Assembly (NCBI GenBank): GCA_963665495.1
Contig: OY762289.1
Span: 2,356,001-2,420,000, forward strand
Reading direction: 5' to 3'
Length of the DNA: 64,000 nucleotides
Source: G963665495 sp963665495
GTDB taxonomy: Bacteria > Desulfobacterota > Desulfovibrionia > Desulfovibrionales > Desulfovibrionaceae
How positions within the stretch are numbered: position 1 is the stretch's first letter; every line of letters starts with the position of its first letter. This document shows positions 61,449 through 64,000 of this stretch, piece after piece. A model generated the notes under the pieces. That model was not told the origin of the DNA. It searched no databases and saw only the letters and a program-made list of their open reading frames with translations. Both the position numbers and the translations under genes were made by a program.

Positions 61449-62933
61449 ATGATACAGGTCCTTGTTCTCGCCCCCCTGGCAGGCGGCATTCTCGCTCTGG
61501 CCCTGGGCAGCGACCTGCTGCGCAGAATGCTGCTGCTCATCGTGGCCCTCCTGCACGGGGCGCTGGTGCTGCATTTTGCAGCTCTTTACGAAACAGCGCC
61601 CTCGGAATGGGGCGGCCTGCTGCATCTCGACGCTCTCGGCTTCATTTTCCTGAGCATCGTCAGCCTGCTCTTTCTGGCAACGGCATTTTACGCCCAGGGA
61701 TATCTGCGCGACGAAGCAAAATCCAAACAGCACCAGGACATTGTGGCCGGCACCACCTTCCGCAACACGCCGGAGCGCATTTTCACTGCCTGTCTGCTGT
61801 TTTTTCTTTCCGCCATGACCCTGGTGACCTGCACCACCCACCTGGGTCTGCTCTGGGTGGGAGTGGAGACCACCACCCTGGCCAGCGCGCCGCTGATCTA
61901 TTTTCATCGTCAGCAACGTTCCCTGGAAGCGACCTGGAAATATCTGATGATCTGTTCGGTGGGCATCGCCCTGGCGCTGCTGGGCAATTTTTTGATCTCC
62001 ATCTCCATGGTACAGGAAAACACGCATGGCGGTTCCATGCTGCTCGCAGATCTGCTGGCGGCCGCTCCCACCATGCAACCGTCCTGGCTCAAGGCGGCGT
62101 TCATTTTCATGCTGGTCGGCTACGGCACAAAAATGGGCCTGGCACCTATGCACAACTGGCTTCCGGATGCGCACAGCGAATCGCCTTCGCTGGTTTCGGC
62201 CCTGCTGTCCGGCGCTTTGCTCAACTGTGCCTTCCTGGGCATTCTGCGCGCACACCAGATCTGCTCCGCAGCCGGTATAGCCGCCTTTTCGTCGGACCTG
62301 CTCGTATTTTTCGGCCTGTTTTCCATGGTCGTCGCCGCAGTCTTCATTGTGGGCCAGGGGGATTACAAACGTCTGCTGGCCTACTCAAGTGTCGAACATA
62401 TGGGCATTCTGGCCCTGGGCGTGGGCATCGGCAACGCCGCGGCCTTCGGCGCCATGCTGCATGCGGTGAACCATTCGCTGACCAAAGCCGGGCTGTTTCT
62501 CCTGGCCGGGAATATTCTGGCGCGCTACCACACCAAGTCCTGTTACGACACGCGCGGCATGCTGCGCGTCATTCCCTGGACCGGCGTACTCTGGACGGCG
62601 TTGTTCCTGAGCATTGTGGGCTCTCCCCCGTTCGGCACTTTTGTCAGCGAGTTCACCATTCTTAAAGCAATGCTCGACGGCGGAAGAATTATTCCGGCCG
62701 TACTCTACCTGCTCTGCCTGGCGGCAATCTTCACGGGCATGTCCCTGGCCGTGGTGCGTATGGTGCAGGGACCTCCCCCAAAAGCGCTCACCGGCACTTC
62801 GCATGAGACCGTACTTAACATAGCGCCGTCTCTGGTTCTGGGGGCTCTGGTGCTGCTTCTCGGACTGTATCTTTCCCCCGGCATGGGCAAGCTGCTGCTC
62901 AAGGCCGCCACGCTCGTCTTAGGCAACGGCTAA
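61449..62933 (+). CDS. HyfF-like (NuoN/L-type) ion-translocating membrane subunit
   Basis: A 494-residue antiporter-like subunit with about 14 helices. The helix 5 Glu is in WVGVETTTLASAPLIYF and the helix 7 Lys in GYGTKMGLAPMHNWLPDAH. A further 'YSSVEHMGILALGVGIG' is typical of the family. It starts two bases after the preceding stop. With the HyfB-like protein it gives two pump modules. Corresponds to EhrD by position. Confidence 0.9.
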   Translation: MIQVLVLAPLAGGILALALGSDLLRRMLLLIVALLHGALVLHFAALYETAPSEWGGLLHLDALGFIFLSIVSLLFLATAFYAQGYLRDEAKSKQHQDIVAGTTFRNTPERIFTACLLFFLSAMTLVTCTTHLGLLWVGVETTTLASAPLIYFHRQQRSLEATWKYLMICSVGIALALLGNFLISISMVQENTHGGSMLLADLLAAAPTMQPSWLKAAFIFMLVGYGTKMGLAPMHNWLPDAHSESPSLVSALLSGALLNCAFLGILRAHQICSAAGIAAFSSDLLVFFGLFSMVVAAVFIVGQGDYKRLLAYSSVEHMGILALGVGIGNAAAFGAMLHAVNHSLTKAGLFLLAGNILARYHTKSCYDTRGMLRVIPWTGVLWTALFLSIVGSPPFGTFVSEFTILKAMLDGGRIIPAVLYLLCLAAIFTGMSLAVVRMVQGPPPKALTGTSHETVLNIAPSLVLGALVLLLGLYLSPGMGKLLLKAATLVLGNG

Positions 62934-62942
62934 GGAATAATT

Positions 62943-64000
62943 ATGGAATTCGAACACGGCACCCCCCTTTTACTGGCGGACATCCCTCTCGTATCGCCTG
63001 AGAATTTCGCTGCGGACGTGACGGAGAAAGTCACTCAGGGCTGGCGTCTGGTCGCGCTTTTCGCGGCTCCCTGCACCACTGAGCGGCAACGCTTGTTTGC
63101 GGTGATCGCCAACGACGGCAAACGCCTTCTCTCCATCCTGTCCGCGACTCCTGGCAAGGAGTACCCTTCGCTCACTCCCGCCTGCCCGCAGGCTCACTGG
63201 TTTGAACGGGAGATTCACGAATTAACCGGCATAGTGCCGCTCGGTCATCCGTGGCTCAAGCCCATCCGCTTTCTGGAACACCCCGACGGCCAGCGTCCGC
63301 GCCCGGGCGTTACGTCTTATTATCAGGTGGCGGGGGAAGATATCCACGAGGTGGCCGTGGGCCCCGTACACGCGGGCATCATCGAACCCGGGCATTTCCG
63401 CTTTCAATGCGCGGGCGAACAGGTGCTCTCACTGGAAATTTCTCTGGGCTACCAGCACCGGGGAGTTGAAAAAGTCCTGTCTGCTGGTCCCGATCTCCGT
63501 ACGCTGCCTGTGCTGGAGACCCTGGCCGGGGATACGACCATCGGCCACACCTGGGCGGGATGCGCCATGATGGAAATGCTCGCCGGCATCCAGCCTTTCC
63601 GAAGGACCCAGATGCTGCGTACGGTCTGCCTGGAGCTCGAACGATTGGCCAACCATACGGGCGACCTGGGAGCCCTGGCCGGTGATGTAGGTTTTCTGCC
63701 CACAGCCTCCTATTGCGGACGGTTGCGTGGAGACTTTCTGAACATGACCGCCCTGCTCTGCGGCAACCGCTTCGGGCGCGGCATGCTCAAACCCGGCGGC
63801 TGCGGATTCGATACGGACAGGCAGCGTTCCGAGGAACTTCTGCGCCGTCTGTCATCCGTGCATCGAAACGTCCGCGGCGCGCTCAAGCTGCTGTTCAACG
63901 CGTCCTCCGTGCTGAACCGTTTTGAAAAAACCGGACAGGTCAGTACGCGCACCGCCCTGGAACTCGGACTCGTTGGCCCGGCCGCCAGAGCCAGCGGATT
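62943..64000 (+). CDS. HyfG-like (NuoCD-type) large subunit lacking the first Ni-binding motif, 3' end outside window
   Basis: An open frame from ATG 62943 (AAGGAAT upstream) to the window edge, 352 residues. Residues 1-125 resemble the NuoC-like part ('WFEREIHELTGIVPLGHP'). From about 140 the NuoD/hydrogenase large-subunit fold begins (GPVHAGIIEPGHFRFQCAGE ... YQHRGVEKVL). Where [NiFe] hydrogenases have RxCGxCxxxH, this protein reads LAGDTTIGH (194-202): both Ni-ligating cysteines are absent and only the His remains. The C-terminal motif is not visible. It is therefore probably an Ehr-type or NuoD-like subunit, not a hydrogenase. Confidence 0.85.
   Translation, partial: MEFEHGTPLLLADIPLVSPENFAADVTEKVTQGWRLVALFAAPCTTERQRLFAVIANDGKRLLSILSATPGKEYPSLTPACPQAHWFEREIHELTGIVPLGHPWLKPIRFLEHPDGQRPRPGVTSYYQVAGEDIHEVAVGPVHAGIIEPGHFRFQCAGEQVLSLEISLGYQHRGVEKVLSAGPDLRTLPVLETLAGDTTIGHTWAGCAMMEMLAGIQPFRRTQMLRTVCLELERLANHTGDLGALAGDVGFLPTASYCGRLRGDFLNMTALLCGNRFGRGMLKPGGCGFDTDRQRSEELLRRLSSVHRNVRGALKLLFNASSVLNRFEKTGQVSTRTALELGLVGPAARASG

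Noticed and set aside
1..64000. Frequent CGTACG hexamers, some in overlapping palindromes
   Set aside because: A hand count gave at least 24 in the window against roughly 16-19 expected for this base composition, so there is no clear excess. An exact genome-wide count would be needed to claim more.
57882..64000. Annotation of the last operon as an active [NiFe] hydrogenase or formate hydrogenlyase
   Set aside because: The first Ni-binding motif is absent in the large subunit, and no formate dehydrogenase gene is visible.
1..64000. Search for tRNA, rRNA, CRISPR arrays, insertion sequences and attachment sites
   Set aside because: No cloverleaf, regularly spaced repeat, transposase or integrase pattern was seen by eye on either strand; a covariance scan could still find a divergent RNA.

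Overview
The window looks like chromosomal DNA from a sulfate-reducing deltaproteobacterium (Desulfobacterota, Desulfovibrionales-like). The strongest evidence is a complete dsrMKJOP operon on the minus strand, the membrane complex that passes electrons to dissimilatory sulfite reduction. A large set of multidomain sensor kinases, c-di-GMP proteins and an energy-converting NuoL/H/K-type membrane complex fits that lineage. The genus cannot be fixed from the sequence alone. No rRNA, tRNA, CRISPR array, insertion sequence or prophage was seen.

Layout. 1-10 kb: the end of a glycosyltransferase, an rdgC-like gene with a small partner, a peptide-type ABC permease pair (dppB/dppC-like) split by a hybrid histidine kinase, recN, and a three-gene set (secreted CCP-motif protein, DUF533/TerB-like protein, GYF-AIM24 protein). 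10-23 kb: an XRE regulator and a PocR-domain kinase, a Ser/Thr protein kinase, an OmpA-type coiled-coil protein, flaG and two small genes with sigma-28-type promoters, a BarA-like kinase and an MFS transporter. 23-31 kb (minus): LOG-family protein, dsrP-O-J-K-M, an RsbRD-domain gene, a 29-codon gene with its own terminator and an ABC substrate-binding protein. 31-45 kb: GAF-HD-GYP protein, alkaline phosphatase, thioredoxin-2-like protein, EAL-CBS-GGDEF protein, two small domain proteins, a radical SAM gene beside a PHP-glycosyltransferase fusion, a secreted phytase-like esterase and a REC-HD-GYP regulator. 45-57 kb: a 1668-residue five-PAS hybrid kinase, a MarR operon with a 20-bp operator palindrome, a 32-codon membrane peptide gene, trehalose-phosphate synthase and minCDE. 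57.9 kb to the end: an operon of HyfB/C/E/F/G-like subunits.

How the parts fit. The dsr operon links the menaquinone pool and periplasmic carriers to sulfite reduction. The terminal operon encodes a second ion-translocating membrane module. Its visible large-subunit homologue has lost the first Ni-binding cysteine motif, so it resembles energy-converting-hydrogenase-related (Ehr) complexes rather than a true hydrogenase. Four histidine kinases, one Ser/Thr kinase and three c-di-GMP proteins suggest heavy investment in sensing and in switching between motility and surface life.

The most interesting less obvious items are the cysteine-less Ehr-like large subunit, the 29-codon gene coupled to a substrate-binding protein, the 32-codon membrane peptide, the radical SAM/PHP-glycosyltransferase pair, the FixL-like PAS domain in the giant kinase, and several perfect palindromes or hairpins that annotated genes do not explain.
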